DNA of 64,000 bases, taken from positions 1 through 64,000 of the forward strand of contig NZ_AUCX01000016.1 in NCBI RefSeq assembly GCF_000429985.1, read 5' to 3'. This document shows, in pieces, positions 62,886 through 64,000 of this stretch. Numbering within the stretch: the stretch's first letter is position 1; the number at the start of each line of letters is the position of its first letter. The stretch comes from Maridesulfovibrio bastinii DSM 16055 (GTDB taxonomy: Bacteria > Desulfobacterota > Desulfovibrionia > Desulfovibrionales > Desulfovibrionaceae). The position numbers were made by a program, and so were the translations under genes. The notes under the pieces are model-generated. The model searched no databases. It had not been told where the DNA came from and saw only the letters and a program-made list of their open reading frames with translations.

Positions 62886-63190
62886 AATGGTCCCTTGCCC
62901 TGTATGTTTAAATATATCCTGAATCCGGATATGATAATTTCATGGTTCCCGATTTTCCATCTGCCACCTGACCCTTTAAAACAGGCAAACTGATCATGGC
63001 AGAAAAACGGTTTATTAACATTTTTTACCAGAAAAAAGGTCAAAACACAAAAGCACAGGCATTCCATCCGTTTTGTTTAACAGTAAGTTTACACAATACG
63101 GACAGTTTTTTAGAACAATGCTTATAAAGCGATACAGATAGTCACGATCAGGAGGCTCGCTTACAAAATTAATCAGCCTCCATCAAGGAT
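62886..63190. other. Intergenic region with a hairpin after metH
   Basis: 305 bases. The arms 63175-63181 (agcctcc) and 63151-63157 (ggaggct) pair over seven positions just after the metH stop. No T run follows, so this is at best a weak terminator. The rest shows no gene; it should hold the promoter for the TlpA-like operon. Confidence 0.45.
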
Positions 63191-64000
63191 TTATTGCACC
63201 AATGTCTTTGCCAGCTTTACGGCTGCGACGGCATCGGTAGACCATCCGTCCGCACCTATGGCTTTGCAGAACCCTTCAGTTATGACCGCTCCGCCTATCA
63301 TCACCTTGATATCAAGACCTTTTTCCTGCAGAAGATTTACGGTATCTTCCATGCGCACCATTGTCGTGGTCATCAGAGCCGACAGGCCGATAATCCGCGC
63401 ATTCTTTTCTATGGCTGTCTTTACTATGGTTTCAGCAGGAACATCCTTACCGAGGTCGACAACTTCAAAACCGTGGTTACGCAGCATCAGGCAGACGATG
63501 TTCTTACCAATGTCATGGATATCCCCTTCAACAGTTGCCATGACGATAACATCTTTCTCTTTCTGCTTTCCCGATTTCTCAAGCAGCGGTTTTAAAATTT
63601 CAAAACCTTTCTGCAAAGTCTCTGCGGACTGAAGGAGCTGAGGAAGAAAATATTCTTTGCGCTCATACTTTTCGCCGACTTCCATAATTGCCGGGATAAG
63701 CTCGCCGTTCACAATATCAAAAGGATCTCTATCTTCATCAAGAGCCTTACGGACCATATCCTCAATCAGCCCGCGTTCCCCTTTGACCACGGCCTCGAAC
63801 ATGGTTTCCGCACCGGACTTTTTTCCTTCACCGCCTTTAGTCCCTCCGGTTGAGGAAGGAGCTGCCGGTGACCATTCAGAATACATATCAATAAAATTCT
63901 CAGCCTGTTTATCACGGGCAAGGAGAACTTCAGCCGAATACAGGCTCTCACGCAGCCGTGCCGAATTCGGGTTGGAAATAAAGGCGCAAAGTCCCTGTCC
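63191..64000 (-). CDS. metH: Cobalamin-dependent methionine synthase, C-terminal part (gene continues beyond the window)
   Basis: 270 residues visible, open at the right edge. LCAFISNPNSARLRESLYSAEVLL near the edge is the end of the pterin domain. A four-helix cap follows (IVNGELIPAIMEVGEKYERKEYFLPQ), then the cobalamin domain, with the lower ligand histidine in GDIHDIGKNIV. A GGAVITEGF loop and a terminal ADGWSTDAVAAVKLA complete it. There is no AdoMet reactivation domain after it, so this is the short MetH type seen in many anaerobes. A Ser/Gly/Lys-rich linker joins the domains. Confidence 0.9.
   Translation of the reverse strand, partial: GQGLCAFISNPNSARLRESLYSAEVLLARDKQAENFIDMYSEWSPAAPSSTGGTKGGEGKKSGAETMFEAVVKGERGLIEDMVRKALDEDRDPFDIVNGELIPAIMEVGEKYERKEYFLPQLLQSAETLQKGFEILKPLLEKSGKQKEKDVIVMATVEGDIHDIGKNIVCLMLRNHGFEVVDLGKDVPAETIVKTAIEKNARIIGLSALMTTTMVRMEDTVNLLQEKGLDIKVMIGGAVITEGFCKAIGADGWSTDAVAAVKLAKTLVQ

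Noticed and set aside
1-64000. CRISPR arrays, tRNA and rRNA genes
   Set aside because: No regularly spaced repeats, no cloverleaf-type sequence with a T-loop motif and no rRNA-like blocks were seen on reading; a dedicated scan could still find a tRNA.

Overview
The window looks like a chromosomal segment of a marine Desulfovibrionaceae (Maridesulfovibrio/Desulfovibrio-like, Gram-negative, flagellated, AT-leaning). This is an inference from gene content: a stand-alone fliM, a Ros/MucR zinc-finger regulator, a short three-domain MetH, CysC beside a sulfotransferase, and a PglB-type oligosaccharyltransferase of the kind studied in Desulfovibrio. No rRNA, tRNA or CRISPR array was seen. The left edge cuts a transposase and the right edge cuts metH.

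Layout. 0-4.1 kb: transposase tail, a REC-REC-degenerate GGDEF protein, bifunctional ManC, and a long AT-rich regulatory stretch. 4.1-8.6 kb: MucR-like regulator, Tat-exported VanY-type peptidase, FliM, a glycosyltransferase and an RhtB exporter. 8.6-12.5 kb: a compact minus-strand operon encoding a lone receiver, a PEP-synthase-like protein that keeps the swivelling histidine but has lost the PEP barrel, and a dual-specificity phosphatase fused to a cysteine-rich metal-binding domain. 12.9-23 kb: glycan genes, comprising a GT2, FdtA/FdtB-type deoxyaminosugar enzymes, a TagB-like polyol-phosphate transferase with a LicC-like nucleotidyltransferase, a giant GT2-helical-GT4 protein, and a NeuB-TIM-barrel fusion preceded by a relic half CBS domain. 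23.2-27.2 kb: MnmM, KdsD and AsnB.

27.2-49.6 kb is the centre of interest. It encodes a PglA-like transferase, PglC, PglE, PglF, a winged-helix regulator, a WbpE-type aminotransferase, two GT4 enzymes, an SDR epimerase, a PglK-type ABC flippase, a KpsS-like protein, NeuB-NeuC-NeuA, a 2-hydroxyacid dehydrogenase and a second AsnB. A family-2 sulfotransferase and PglB (STT3) are on the opposite strand, and APS kinase CysC lies just beyond. Together these can build UDP-bacillosamine-type sugars, assemble a lipid-linked oligosaccharide, flip it and transfer it to protein. The nonulosonic acid and sulfate steps suggest an acidic, possibly sulfated, N-glycan. PglD is missing from its usual place.

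50-64 kb: a CPBP-type protease reading frame with no clear start, a periplasmic protein, the potABCD polyamine transporter with a hairpin-rich leader, a Gfo/Idh/MocA dehydrogenase, WecB, RadA, a zinc-ribbon/acidic-repeat DUF3426 membrane protein, and a housekeeping run (hpt, argA, tlpA-like, metH).
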